Assembly (NCBI GenBank): GCA_023265395.1 | Contig: JAHFTX010000030.1 | Coordinates: forward strand, 1 to 36,720 | Length of the DNA: 36,720 nt | Direction of reading: 5' to 3' | Origin: Thermoplasmata archaeon | GTDB lineage: Archaea > Thermoplasmatota > DTKX01 > JAHFTX01 | Shown here: positions 1 through 7,860 of the stretch, in pieces | Numbering within the stretch: the stretch's first letter is position 1 | Layout: every line of letters starts with the position of its first letter | The notes under the pieces: model-generated | Seen by the model: the letters and a program-made list of their open reading frames with translations, nothing else | What the model was told of the DNA's origin: nothing | The model's database searches: none | Program-made: the position numbers and the translations under genes

Positions 1-210
1 AGCGGGGGAGATTGCCGTCGAAGCGGTCATGGTGGTGTCCAAGGCCTTGCAGACGGCGCCCAGGCGGCGCAGGTAGACGTCGCCGGTGTTGCGGGAGCCC
101 TGGCAGATGTTGTCGTACCACCGCACCAGGTCGGGATCGTCCAGCAGCCAGCGGTGCTTGGAGCGTCGCCAGGGGCTGGTGATGGCAGCAGCGGGCGTCT
201 TGCGGGCCAC
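1..210 (-). CDS. Tyrosine recombinase/integrase, N-terminal fragment (cut by window edge)
   Basis: The leftward frame from GTG at 210 stays open for 70 codons to the window edge. The peptide contains WLLDDPDLVRWYDN followed by SRNTGDVYLRRLGAVC. That is the pattern of the N-terminal SAM-like (core-binding) domain of archaeal XerC/D-type tyrosine recombinases, which bind DNA before the catalytic domain cuts. The catalytic R..HxxR..Y part would lie beyond base 1 and cannot be seen. No in-frame ATG lies upstream before the divergent polymerase gene, so GTG is the best start. A TATA-like stretch at 215-222 lies only about 10 nt upstream, too close to serve this start, so the start is uncertain. 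It may be a chromosomal resolvase or a mobile-element integrase; the fragment does not decide. Confidence 0.6.
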   Translation of the reverse strand, partial: MARKTPAAAITSPWRRSKHRWLLDDPDLVRWYDNICQGSRNTGDVYLRRLGAVCKALDTTMTASTAISPA

Positions 211-214
211 GGCC

Positions 215-222
215 CATATAAG
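215..222 (+). promoter_or_regulatory. TATA-like element upstream of the DP2 gene
   Basis: The stretch catataag is the only clearly AT-rich element in the 120-nt gap between the recombinase and the polymerase gene. Spacing predicts a transcript start near 244, leaving a leader of about 85 nt before ATG 331. A second, weaker element (cgcttatga, around 285-292) would give a leader of about 17 nt. Which one is used cannot be decided here. Confidence 0.3.
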
Positions 223-330
223 GCAATGAGGGTTCGAAACCGTTGTTAGAGTGGGCCCGCCCGAGCCTGCCGCCGGCTCACCAACGCTTATGACGCGGCA
301 TCCAGATGCCCCGGTTCCGCTGGTGCACCG

Positions 331-3300
331 ATGGCCCTCTCCCCCCAAGATGACGCACCGCGGGCCGCCGGCGAGGGTGCGCTGCGGGTGGCCGCAAGCC
401 CACGGACGGTCGCCTACTTCTCCACGCTCCGCCAGGGGGCAGCCCGTTGCTACACGGTCGCCACCGAGGCGCGCAAACGCGGGATCGATCCCTCCCTCGA
501 GGTGGAGATCCCCCTGGCACAGGACCTCGCTGACCGCGTCGAGCGTCAGGTCGGGCCGCCCGGTGTCGCCGCGCGGATCCGTGACCTGACCGCCCAGGCG
601 CTGGCATCGGGCCGGTCGATCGCCGAGATCCGCGAGGAGATCGCCCTGGCGGTGGCCAAGGAGGTCGCTGGCGGGCTCTTTGGACCTGCCGCCGATCCGG
701 CGGCAGCGATGGAGCAGGCGATCCGCACCGGGCTGTCGATCCTCACCGAAGGGGTGCTCGTCGCGCCCCTCGAAGGCCTGGTGGGCGTCAAGCTCTGGGC
801 CAACGCCGACGGAAGCCGCTACCCTGCGGTCTCCTTCGCCGGTCCGATCCGGTCGGCCGGTGGCACGGCCCAGGCGCTCTCGGTGCTCATCGCCGACGTC
901 GTGCGCCAACAGCTGGGCCTGGCGCACTACCGCCCCACCGGTGAGGAGGTGGAGCGGTACAAGGAGGAGGTGGCGGCCTACCGCCGTCAGGTGACCTTGC
1001 AGTACACGCCCACACCCGAGGAGATCGCCCTGATGGTCACCAACTGCCCGATCTGCATCGATGGCGAGGGCACCGAGCAGAGCGAGGTCAGTGGCTATCG
1101 CGACCTGCCGCGGGTCGAGACCAACAAGATCCGCGGCGGCATGGTGCTGGTGCTCGCCGAGGGGCTGGCGCTCAAGGCCAAGAAGGTCATCAAGCACACC
1201 AGCCGGCTGCAGCTCGAGGGCTGGGGCTTCCTCGATCAGTTGGTCACCAAGGGCAAGGACGAGCCATCCCTCGCACCGGTCGCCGCACCGGCACCCGCGG
1301 CATGGGAGGAGGGTGCCGACCCCGACGAGGTCTCCAAGGAGGAAGCAGATGATACCGACGTCGGTGCCGCGGTGGCGACGACCCTTGCGAGTCCCGAGCG
1401 CCTCGAGGCGCAACGGATCGTCGAGGCGGCGGCCAAGGTCAAGCCCAACAGCAAGTTCCTCCAGGACATCATCGGCGGTCGCCCGGTCTTCGCTGCCCCG
1501 AGCACCCCCGGCGGCTTCCGGCTGCGCTATGGGCGCGGGCGCACCACCGGGTTGGCGGGCATCGCGCTGCACCCGGCGACGATGGTGCTCCTCGACAACT
1601 TCCTCGCCGTCGGCACGCAGATCAAGATCGAGCGGCCTGGCAAGGCCGGTGCGGTGACCCCCTGCGACACCATCGAGGGCCCCATCGTGCTCCTGCAGAG
1701 CGGGGACCTGGTGCTCGTCGACACCGAGGCGTGGGCCTGCAAGGTGGCACCCCAGGTCAAGCAGATCGTCGACCTGGGCGAGATCCTGATCCCCTTCGGG
1801 GAATTCCTCGAGAACAACCACGTGCTCGTGCCGGGGGCCTTCTGCCCCGAGTGGTGGCAGGGGCTGGCGCAGTCCGCCGGCCTCGATGCCGCCGTCGCCA
1901 GCGCGATGCCGAGTCCCTCCACAGCCTTCGACCTCAGCGAGCGGCTCGGCCTCCCGCTGCACCCGAGCTACAACCTCTTCTGGCATGACCTGCAGGTCGA
2001 GGAGATCGTCACGCTGGCCCGATGGGTGCGACAGAGGGGGGAGTTCGCCGAGGGCATCCTCTCGCTGCCGGCCGACCCGGTGATGGCGCAGCTCCTCTAC
2101 CGGTTGGGCGCCCTGCACGCCGCCACGCCCGAGCGGTTGGTGCTCGACCGCTACGGCCTGTCCTTGATGCGGGCGGCGGGGCTCGACGGCACGGGGACGC
2201 TCGTTCGGAAAGTCCCCACGCCGCTGCCCCGAGATCCGTTGGAGCTGGTCAGTGCGCTCAGCGGGGTGCGGATCCTGCCCCGTGGGCCGACGCGCATCGG
2301 CGCGAGGATGGGTCGGCCCGAGAAGGCCAAGGAGCGGTTGATGAAGCCGCCGCTGCACGTGCTCTTCCCATTGGGGGAATCCGGAGGGCCGCAACGCCTG
2401 GTGCGGGCGGCCGTCGAGGCAGGGTCCATCAGCGTCGAGGTCGGGCAGCGGCGCTGCGAGCATTGCAACGCCACGGGCTACGAGGTCCGCTGCCCCACCT
2501 GCAGTGGCCATACGACGCCCTGCGGCGAGCCGATCGCACAGCGGATCGACATGCGTTCCCGCTTCGAGCAGGCCCGGGTGCGCCTGGGAGAAGCCAACCT
2601 CCCGGAGATCAAGGGCGTGCGCGGGCTCATGTCGGCGCAGAAGACCCCCGAGCTCCTCGAGAAGGGTCTGTTGCGCGCCAAGCACGGGGTCTACACGTTC
2701 AAGGACGGCACCGTCCGATTCGACCTCACCGATGTGCCGCTGACGCACTTCCGCCCCCGCGAGGTCCAGATCTCGGTCGAGGAAGCCCATGCGCTCGGGT
2801 ATGCGATCGCCATCGACGGTTCGCCCTTGACCTCCCCCGAACAGATCGTCGAGCTGCAGGTGCAGGACATCGTCGTCTCGGAGCGGTGCGGTCGCTATCT
2901 GCTCCAGATCGCCAAGTTCATCGACGACATGCTCGAGCGGCTCTACGGCCTGCCCCCCTACTACACGGCCGCCCGCGAGCATGACCTGCTGGGCACGATG
3001 GTCGTGGGCTTGGCGCCCCACACGAGCGCCGGAGTCCTCGGGCGGCTGGTGGGATTCACCACGGCCCAGGTCTGTTACGCCCATCCCTACTTCCACGCCG
3101 CCAAGCGGCGCAACTGCGACGGCGACGAGGACAGCGTCCTGCTTCTGCTCGACTGCCTGCTCAACTTCAGCCGCTCGTACCTCCCCGACCGTCGGGGTGG
3201 TCTGATGGATGCACCCTTGGTGCTCACCGCCGTGCTCGACCCATCGGAGATCGACAAGGAGGCGCACAACCTCGACGTCGGCCCCTATCCGGTCGCGTTC

Positions 3301-3861
3301 TTCGAGGCAGCGGCGTCCTACCACAACCCCAAGGACCTGCTCCCCCTGATGCAGACCGTCTCCGCACGGCTGGGGACCGAGGCGCAGTACGAGGGGTTCG
3401 CCTTCAGCCATGACACGTCCTCCCTCGACAGCGGACCCAAGCTGTCGAGCTACAAGTCGCTGCCCAACATGGAGCTCAAGGTCAACGCCCAGCTGAGTCT
3501 TGCGCGCAAGATCCGGGCCGTCGACGCCTCGGCCGTCGCCACCGGGGTCATCGAGGGGCACTTCCTCCCCGACCTGATCGGCAACCTGCGGACCTTCAAC
3601 AAGCAGACGGTCCGCTGCACCAAATGCAACACCAGCTACCGCCGCATGCCCCTGACGGGCAAGTGCACCTGCGGCAATTCGCTGACCCTGACCGTCCACG
3701 AAGGGTCGGTCAAGAAGTACCTCGAGCCCGCCAAGCGGATCATGGAGGAATACGGGGTCGCCACCTACCTGCGCCAGCGCGTGCGCCTGATCGAGGAGGA
3801 AGCCAACTCCATCTTCACCAGCGACAAGGTCACGCACACCAAGCTGGACGACTTCCTCTGA
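331..3861 (+). CDS. polC: DNA polymerase D large (catalytic) subunit DP2
   Basis: This 1176-residue protein is the catalytic subunit of the archaeal replicative polymerase PolD, which works with the DP1 exonuclease subunit (not in this window). The invariant active-site motif NCDGDED is at residues 928-934. Two cysteine clusters, CEHC..CPTC from residue 709 and CTKCNTSY..CTC from residue 1096, match the zinc-binding elements of the family. The N-terminal region carries the typical FAGPIRSAGGTAQALS segment. The C-terminus ends HTKLDDFL, which fits the spacing of a PCNA-interacting (PIP) box except that the first Gln is His. Length is normal and no intein interrupts NCDGDED, a known intein insertion site in some archaea. 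An in-frame stop at 292 rules out a start much upstream; ATG 331 is the first start codon after it. Confidence 0.97.
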   Translation: MALSPQDDAPRAAGEGALRVAASPRTVAYFSTLRQGAARCYTVATEARKRGIDPSLEVEIPLAQDLADRVERQVGPPGVAARIRDLTAQALASGRSIAEIREEIALAVAKEVAGGLFGPAADPAAAMEQAIRTGLSILTEGVLVAPLEGLVGVKLWANADGSRYPAVSFAGPIRSAGGTAQALSVLIADVVRQQLGLAHYRPTGEEVERYKEEVAAYRRQVTLQYTPTPEEIALMVTNCPICIDGEGTEQSEVSGYRDLPRVETNKIRGGMVLVLAEGLALKAKKVIKHTSRLQLEGWGFLDQLVTKGKDEPSLAPVAAPAPAAWEEGADPDEVSKEEADDTDVGAAVATTLASPERLEAQRIVEAAAKVKPNSKFLQDIIGGRPVFAAPSTPGGFRLRYGRGRTTGLAGIALHPATMVLLDNFLAVGTQIKIERPGKAGAVTPCDTIEGPIVLLQSGDLVLVDTEAWACKVAPQVKQIVDLGEILIPFGEFLENNHVLVPGAFCPEWWQGLAQSAGLDAAVASAMPSPSTAFDLSERLGLPLHPSYNLFWHDLQVEEIVTLARWVRQRGEFAEGILSLPADPVMAQLLYRLGALHAATPERLVLDRYGLSLMRAAGLDGTGTLVRKVPTPLPRDPLELVSALSGVRILPRGPTRIGARMGRPEKAKERLMKPPLHVLFPLGESGGPQRLVRAAVEAGSISVEVGQRRCEHCNATGYEVRCPTCSGHTTPCGEPIAQRIDMRSRFEQARVRLGEANLPEIKGVRGLMSAQKTPELLEKGLLRAKHGVYTFKDGTVRFDLTDVPLTHFRPREVQISVEEAHALGYAIAIDGSPLTSPEQIVELQVQDIVVSERCGRYLLQIAKFIDDMLERLYGLPPYYTAAREHDLLGTMVVGLAPHTSAGVLGRLVGFTTAQVCYAHPYFHAAKRRNCDGDEDSVLLLLDCLLNFSRSYLPDRRGGLMDAPLVLTAVLDPSEIDKEAHNLDVGPYPVAFFEAAASYHNPKDLLPLMQTVSARLGTEAQYEGFAFSHDTSSLDSGPKLSSYKSLPNMELKVNAQLSLARKIRAVDASAVATGVIEGHFLPDLIGNLRTFNKQTVRCTKCNTSYRRMPLTGKCTCGNSLTLTVHEGSVKKYLEPAKRIMEEYGVATYLRQRVRLIEEEANSIFTSDKVTHTKLDDFL

Positions 3862-3882
3862 GGTGCCCCTTCGCGGTAGCCT

Positions 3883-3889
3883 CAAATAC
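3883..3889 (+). promoter_or_regulatory. TATA-like element for the membrane/coiled-coil gene
   Basis: The sequence caaatac lies in the 60-nt gap after the polymerase stop, 33-39 nt before ATG 3922. It predicts transcription beginning about 10 nt before the start codon. Confidence 0.35.
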
Positions 3890-3921
3890 CCTCAGGCCGT
3901 CGAGCCGCCCCGGGGTGTGCG

Positions 3922-4569
3922 ATGGCCTTCAGCCTCAACCTCGAAGACCCTCTGGTCCTCGCCCTGTTCCTGCTGGTGCTGTGCCTGGGCGTCATGCTGC
4001 CAGTCGTCTATCTGCTGGCACGGCGTCGGCGCGCCGAGAAGGAGTCGCGGCTGCTGCAGTTGCAGGAGTCGCGGCGGTTGCGCAGGGAAGGGCGCCACCC
4101 CGAGCAGCTGCAGGCACGGAGCGGTGTGACGGCAGCGTACCAGGCCGCCAAGGACTCCGAGACCGCCGACCGGGAGCGCCTGGCAGCGCTGACGGCGGCC
4201 CAGCGCCCCGAGCCGATCGGACCCCAGGGACCGAGCGCCGACGCCAGCGGGCCGCGCTTGGTCTCCACCGTGCCTCCCGGTGGGGAGCGCGTCGGTGGTC
4301 CCGTGCGGCTGCGTGCCGACCAGACGGAGGGCTTCGCTCCTCCGGTCGTCGACCGTGAGGCTGGCCCGACCGCCAGCGTCCGACCTCCCCCTGCAGCGGC
4401 CTCCCGGACAGCGGCACCGGTGGCAGCGGCGCGACCCGTCGCCGTCGCGGCGGCGCCCGTCGCCCTATCCTCCACTGCGGCAGTCCCCACCGCGGTGGGA
4501 CGAGCCGGAGCCAGCGACGACGAAGAGCTGACCACGCTCCTCTCGACGCTGGAGGACCTCTCGCACTGA
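3922..4569 (+). CDS. Single-pass membrane protein with charged coiled coil and Pro/Ala-rich tail
   Basis: I do not recognise the family of this 215-residue protein. Residues about 8-32 form one hydrophobic helix (LVLALFLLVLCLGVMLPVVY) followed directly by an Arg-rich stop-transfer stretch (ARRRRAEKESR). That predicts an N-out, C-in anchor with a cytoplasmic tail. Residues 35-95 are highly charged and probably coiled coil. Residues 95-190 are low-complexity Pro/Ala/Val, and the C-terminus is an acidic helix (DDEELTTLLSTLEDL) that could be a docking peptide. It follows the polymerase gene by 60 nt with its own weak promoter, and it converges with the next gene 16 nt away. Codon use resembles its neighbours. 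No function is assigned. Confidence 0.7.
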   Translation: MAFSLNLEDPLVLALFLLVLCLGVMLPVVYLLARRRRAEKESRLLQLQESRRLRREGRHPEQLQARSGVTAAYQAAKDSETADRERLAALTAAQRPEPIGPQGPSADASGPRLVSTVPPGGERVGGPVRLRADQTEGFAPPVVDREAGPTASVRPPPAAASRTAAPVAAARPVAVAAAPVALSSTAAVPTAVGRAGASDDEELTTLLSTLEDLSH

Positions 4570-4585
4570 GCACGGGCTGGTGCGC

Positions 4586-6058
4586 TCACTCGAGGACCGG
4601 TTCGGCGATCGGGAGTTCCTCGTCGGCCAAGGAGGCCGCAGGGGCGCTCCGACTTCCGGTGTAGAGCGCGCTGCCGCGGGCCGTCAGCTCCAGGGTGCGC
4701 AGCGCGCCGTCGGTGTGCACGACGACCAGGCCCGCGCGGGCAAGCTGCTTGACGTGGTAGTGGACCACCTGCTTGCTCTCGTCGATGGCCCGGGCGATGC
4801 GCATCTGGGTGGTACCCGGGCTGTCCCCGATGGCCACGAGGATGTCACGCTGCAGGCGGGAGAGGTGCTTGTCCGCGACGATGGGCGCTCCGGCAGGGTA
4901 GAAGCGCTTGAAGAGGCCGTCGCGCTGGATGCGGACGAACTGCTCACGCTCGAGCACGCGCAGATGGTGGGCCAGCGTGCCGTTCCCCATCTCCAGCTGC
5001 GCTTGGATCTCGCTGTAATGGCAGCCAGCGTTGGCCTTGACATACCCGTAGATCTGACCACGGCTGAAGTTGTCGAGCACCGCGTCGCGACGCAGGCGGG
5101 TGTACAGTGGGACCAGCGACATCAGCAGCCACAGCAGTCCCACCTCCGTGCCGCCGATGAACCACAGGCCGATCAGGCCGACCACGGCAACTCCGACCAC
5201 GGGGAGCGCCCCCACCCACCAGGGCACGGCGCGGCTGGGCGGATGGGTCACGACCGGTGGGGCCGCGTTGACGACCGAGACGTCGACCGTGCCGCTCCAG
5301 ACCTCCCCGGTCGCATCGGAGGTCACCGTCAGAGGCAGCGAGAAGTTCACCTCATCGACGGTTGGCGGGAGCGCGGGGACCTCCAGGCGCACCCGCACGT
5401 TGCTCCAGTCGCTCTGCGCTGGGAGGTCAAACCGCTCCATGGGCAGCTGCAGCGCCCACGTTCCAGGCACCACGTCGCGCGGCAAGGCGTCGTCATCGGC
5501 CCCCAGGGCGAACGTATCAGCACTGTCGCCGCGGTTGCGCACCTGCAGCGTCAGGTCCACCGCTGTCGGGGAGGTGCCCCCCGTGACCCTCATGGGCGTC
5601 GAGAACGTCACAGCGATCCGGTGGGTCACCACGACCAGGTCGACGGCGTCACTGCCCCCCGGCGGGAAGAAGCCCGGCTCGTTGGACGTCGCCTGGACGT
5701 GCAGGGTCACCGTGCCGTCGTCGGCGCCCAGTGGCACGCGCACGGTCCCGTGGAAGGGCGTGCTCTCGTTGCCACTGGTCGGGTAGGACGCGGGGTCGAT
5801 GGTGAGGTCCCAGTCCTGGCCGACGACCCGCGCGTCCAGTTGCACCCGGCTGGGGGTACCGCCACTGACGGTCACGACCCCATCGAAGGCGACGATGACG
5901 GCGTTGCCATCGCTGAGGTCGGCTAGGAGGGAGCCACTGGTGAGGCTGACGGTGACCTGGCTGCCGGCAGCGGGGTCGTCGGCCCCGACGACGGGCATGG
6001 CCAACAGCAGGCCCATCGTCGCCAGCAGTAGCAGCCGCGGGGCCCAGGCGGTGGCCAT
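4586..6058 (-). CDS. Membrane-anchored regulator: ectodomain plus two winged helix-turn-helix domains
   Basis: This 490-residue protein has a signal peptide (RLLLLATMGLLLAMPVVGA) and an Ig-like ectodomain of about 260 residues resembling COG1470/NEW3 domains (DLTLQVRNRGDSADTF). A hydrophobic region follows at about 285-325 (VPWWVGALPVVGVAVVGLIG, then VGLLWLLMSLVPLY). After this come two winged-helix domains: residues 330-393, starting SRGQIYGYVKANAGCHYSEI, and about 395-460 (SKQVVHYHVKQLARAGLV). This arrangement matches a widespread archaeal family of membrane-bound transcription regulators with the RGQIYGYI signature. It presumably senses an outer-surface signal and binds DNA at the membrane. 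Two hydrophobic segments would put the C-terminus outside, so either one is not transmembrane or the signal helix is retained. ATG 6058 lies 28 nt downstream of a clear TATA box, implying a leaderless transcript. Confidence 0.82.
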   Translation of the reverse strand: MATAWAPRLLLLATMGLLLAMPVVGADDPAAGSQVTVSLTSGSLLADLSDGNAVIVAFDGVVTVSGGTPSRVQLDARVVGQDWDLTIDPASYPTSGNESTPFHGTVRVPLGADDGTVTLHVQATSNEPGFFPPGGSDAVDLVVVTHRIAVTFSTPMRVTGGTSPTAVDLTLQVRNRGDSADTFALGADDDALPRDVVPGTWALQLPMERFDLPAQSDWSNVRVRLEVPALPPTVDEVNFSLPLTVTSDATGEVWSGTVDVSVVNAAPPVVTHPPSRAVPWWVGALPVVGVAVVGLIGLWFIGGTEVGLLWLLMSLVPLYTRLRRDAVLDNFSRGQIYGYVKANAGCHYSEIQAQLEMGNGTLAHHLRVLEREQFVRIQRDGLFKRFYPAGAPIVADKHLSRLQRDILVAIGDSPGTTQMRIARAIDESKQVVHYHVKQLARAGLVVVHTDGALRTLELTARGSALYTGSRSAPAASLADEELPIAEPVLE

Positions 6059-6082
6059 GGCGGTGCTCTTCCTGAGGTCTGG

Positions 6083-6089
6083 TTAAATA
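6083..6089 (-). promoter_or_regulatory. TATA box for the membrane-anchored regulator (leaderless)
   Basis: Read leftward this is TATTTAA, centred 28 nt upstream of ATG 6058. That spacing places the transcript start essentially at the start codon. Confidence 0.6.
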
Positions 6090-6316
6090 GCCATTGGTGG
6101 GGGGGATTGACCCCGGCGGGCTCACTCAACTCGGTGGATCGAGACCAACGGGGGCTTGGCAGGTCCGTCGATTCGAATCCCTCCATGGCCCCCTGCTCTC
6201 TCGGGTTCAGCCGAGCCCGCAGCAGACCCCCTCGAGCAGGACCACGGATCAGATGCTGACACGACCGGCCCGACAGCAGAGCTGCCGGTGGAGCGCTCGC
6301 CGAACGACCGGCTGGA
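6090..6316. other. Intergenic region with a GC-rich hairpin and a tRNA-like fragment
   Basis: This 227-nt region has no supportable gene. At 6150-6193 the arms GGGGGC and GCCCCC can pair, enclosing ATTCGAATCCC, which looks like the 3' half of a tRNA T-arm. The 5' half of the T-stem, a matching acceptor strand and an anticodon loop with U33 are all missing, so it is not called as a tRNA. Confidence 0.3.
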
Positions 6317-7237
6317 TCAGCGCGGGCCACGACTGAGGTCGCCCCGAGGCGCTGCCTCGACGCGCTCCCGCTGGATCTGCTCGTCGGCCTTCGCCGCGTC
6401 GAGGGCATCGCGCTGCCGCTTGGCCAGGGCCGCGCGTCGGGAGCGGCTGGCAGCACGGGCGGTGCGCACCGCCTCCTTGGCTGCCGTCAGCCCTTGCTCC
6501 GCCTCGGCCAGTCGCCGCTGGGCGGCGGCCAGCTCGCTGGTGCCGCCAGCTTCCCGTCGGCTCAATTCCTCCCAGGTTGCCGCTGCCCGCTGCACCGCCG
6601 TCGCTTGGCCCCCGACCGCCAAGATGACCAAGCCGATATCCATCACCGTCGGCGTCCAGCGCAACACCCCGTAGGTCAGCGTCGGTCCCAGCTCGACGCG
6701 AGCCGCCGCCACCAGCAGGGTCAACTGGGCGAAGGCCAGGATGATCAGGAGCATCAGTCGGTCGGCGCGCCCGAGCATCCCCTTGTAGTTGCGACCGACG
6801 CCGACGGCTTGGGCCTGGGTGCCCATGTAGGAGCTCAGCAGCACCCCGAGGATCGCCAGGACGCCCAACGCCTCGCCGCTGCTGAGGGTGCCGAGGGTCA
6901 GGCCGCCAAGGATCGCCAGGTCGGCGTAGCGGTCGAGGATGTGGTCGAGGAAGTCTCCGCGGCGGCTGCTGATCCCATGGTGGCGCGCGAGCTTGCCATC
7001 GAGGGCGTCGAAGATCCCGTTGAGGCCCACCAGCAGGCCTCCGAGGAACACCAGGAGCATCCCGATGGCCGAGATCACCGGCACGATCACCAGCAGGCCC
7101 CAGCTGACCCCCGCCCCCAGGGCGCATAGCAAGGCGACCCAGGTGACGGTGTCGGGGTGGGTGTGCCGCAACACTCGGGCCAGTCCGTCGAGGTAGGGCT
7201 CGGCCGTCCCGCGGTATTCGTCGAGCACAGTGCTCAC
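6317..7237 (-). CDS. CDP-alcohol phosphatidyltransferase with C-terminal coiled coil
   Basis: This 306-residue membrane enzyme transfers a phospho-alcohol head group from a CDP-activated lipid (or to one), a step in archaeal phospholipid synthesis. The signature D-x2-DG-x2-AR-x8-G-x3-D-x3-D is complete: D77, D80, G81, A84-R85, G94, D98 and D102. Several hydrophobic helices follow up to about residue 210. The substrate cannot be told from the motif; archaetidylinositol-phosphate synthase-like activity is one candidate. The last 95 residues (QRRLAEAEQGLTAAKEAV and onward) are highly charged and probably coiled coil, which is unusual for this family. GTG 7237 is preferred because its GTGA overlaps the stop codon of the upstream kinase, giving translational coupling. 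Confidence 0.85.
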   Translation of the reverse strand: MSTVLDEYRGTAEPYLDGLARVLRHTHPDTVTWVALLCALGAGVSWGLLVIVPVISAIGMLLVFLGGLLVGLNGIFDALDGKLARHHGISSRRGDFLDHILDRYADLAILGGLTLGTLSSGEALGVLAILGVLLSSYMGTQAQAVGVGRNYKGMLGRADRLMLLIILAFAQLTLLVAAARVELGPTLTYGVLRWTPTVMDIGLVILAVGGQATAVQRAAATWEELSRREAGGTSELAAAQRRLAEAEQGLTAAKEAVRTARAASRSRRAALAKRQRDALDAAKADEQIQRERVEAAPRGDLSRGPR

Positions 7238-7809
7238 CGGCGGGTGTGCGCCACCCGCCCCTCGGACGATTCGAGCAGTCGCCCGCTGTAATCGATGCCG
7301 CCCGGTCGGTATTTGGCCCTTTCCCCTGCGAGGACCTGCTGCAGCTGCTCCAGCAGGACCTCGATGCCGGCGCTGCTGGTGTCCAATTCCACCACGGCAT
7401 CGATCCCGCGTTCCTCGACCGCCTCGATGGTGATGGTGTCGAGGGTCTCGGCCTCGACGTTCTCGTCGACCTTGGAGGTCGGCCATCCGCGCTGACCCAG
7501 CCGCTCCCTGAGCACCCGCGGGTCGGTGCGCAACACCACCACCAGGGGGACGTCGAGCAGATGCGCCGCGTGTCCGACCAACAGGCTCGTCCCCTGCTGG
7601 CGGGGCAAGCCTTCGACGGCCTGTTGCAGGCGTTCGAGGTCCACATCCCAGCTCTTCCGGGCACCGTCATAGGAGGTGAGCGCACCGCACTCCTTGGCCA
7701 ACACCCCCAGATCGACCAGGTGCACCCCCAGCCGGACTGAGGCGAGGTGCGCCAAGGTGCTCTTGCCCGTCCCAGGGGTGCCGCTGAGGGCGACCAGTCG
7801 CGGTTCCAC
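7234..7809 (-). CDS. AK6/Fap7-type adenylate kinase family NTPase
   Basis: This 191-residue protein starts with the P-loop ALSGTPGTGKST (residues 8-18), as in the archaeal/eukaryotic AK6 (Fap7, hCINAP) branch. It also has LVDLGVLAKECG and the LLVGHAAHLL segment typical of that branch. Family members are adenylate kinase/ATPases that assist late maturation of the small ribosomal subunit. It heads a two-gene leftward operon with the phosphatidyltransferase, overlapping it by 4 nt. GTG 7809 is the first canonical start. The family usually begins about four residues before the P-loop strand, where codon 5 is CTG (7797-7795), so an even shorter product is conceivable. It is transcribed divergently from the CBS-HPF gene across a 51-nt spacer. 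Confidence 0.85.
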   Translation of the reverse strand: MEPRLVALSGTPGTGKSTLAHLASVRLGVHLVDLGVLAKECGALTSYDGARKSWDVDLERLQQAVEGLPRQQGTSLLVGHAAHLLDVPLVVVLRTDPRVLRERLGQRGWPTSKVDENVEAETLDTITIEAVEERGIDAVVELDTSSAGIEVLLEQLQQVLAGERAKYRPGGIDYSGRLLESSEGRVAHTRR

Positions 7810-7822
7810 GGCTGTGCCAAGC

Positions 7823-7840
7823 CCTTAAGGAAGGATAACG
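7823..7840. promoter_or_regulatory. Shared divergent promoter between AK6-type kinase and CBS-HPF genes
   Basis: The 51-nt spacer holds an 8-bp palindrome CCTTAAGG (7823-7830) and an AT-containing stretch ggataac (7834-7840). The second element lies about 25-27 nt from both GTG 7809 and ATG 7861, so overlapping divergent core promoters giving two leaderless messages would fit. Confidence 0.4.
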
Positions 7841-7860
7841 GTTCTGAGGGCGGGATTGCC

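Noticed and set aside
228-246. GGTTCGAAACC resembling a T-loop next to the recombinase start
   Set aside because: Only two base pairs form in the would-be T-stem, and no other tRNA arms are present.
4580-5926. 448-codon rightward open frame
   Set aside because: It is antisense to the membrane-anchored regulator. Its His/Arg/Gly-rich composition is typical of GC-rich shadow frames.
6150-6195. tRNA-like 3' half (ATTCGAATCCC with flanking GC stem)
   Set aside because: The 5' half of the T-stem does not pair, there is no matching acceptor strand, and the only candidate anticodon loop lacks U33. At most it is a remnant.
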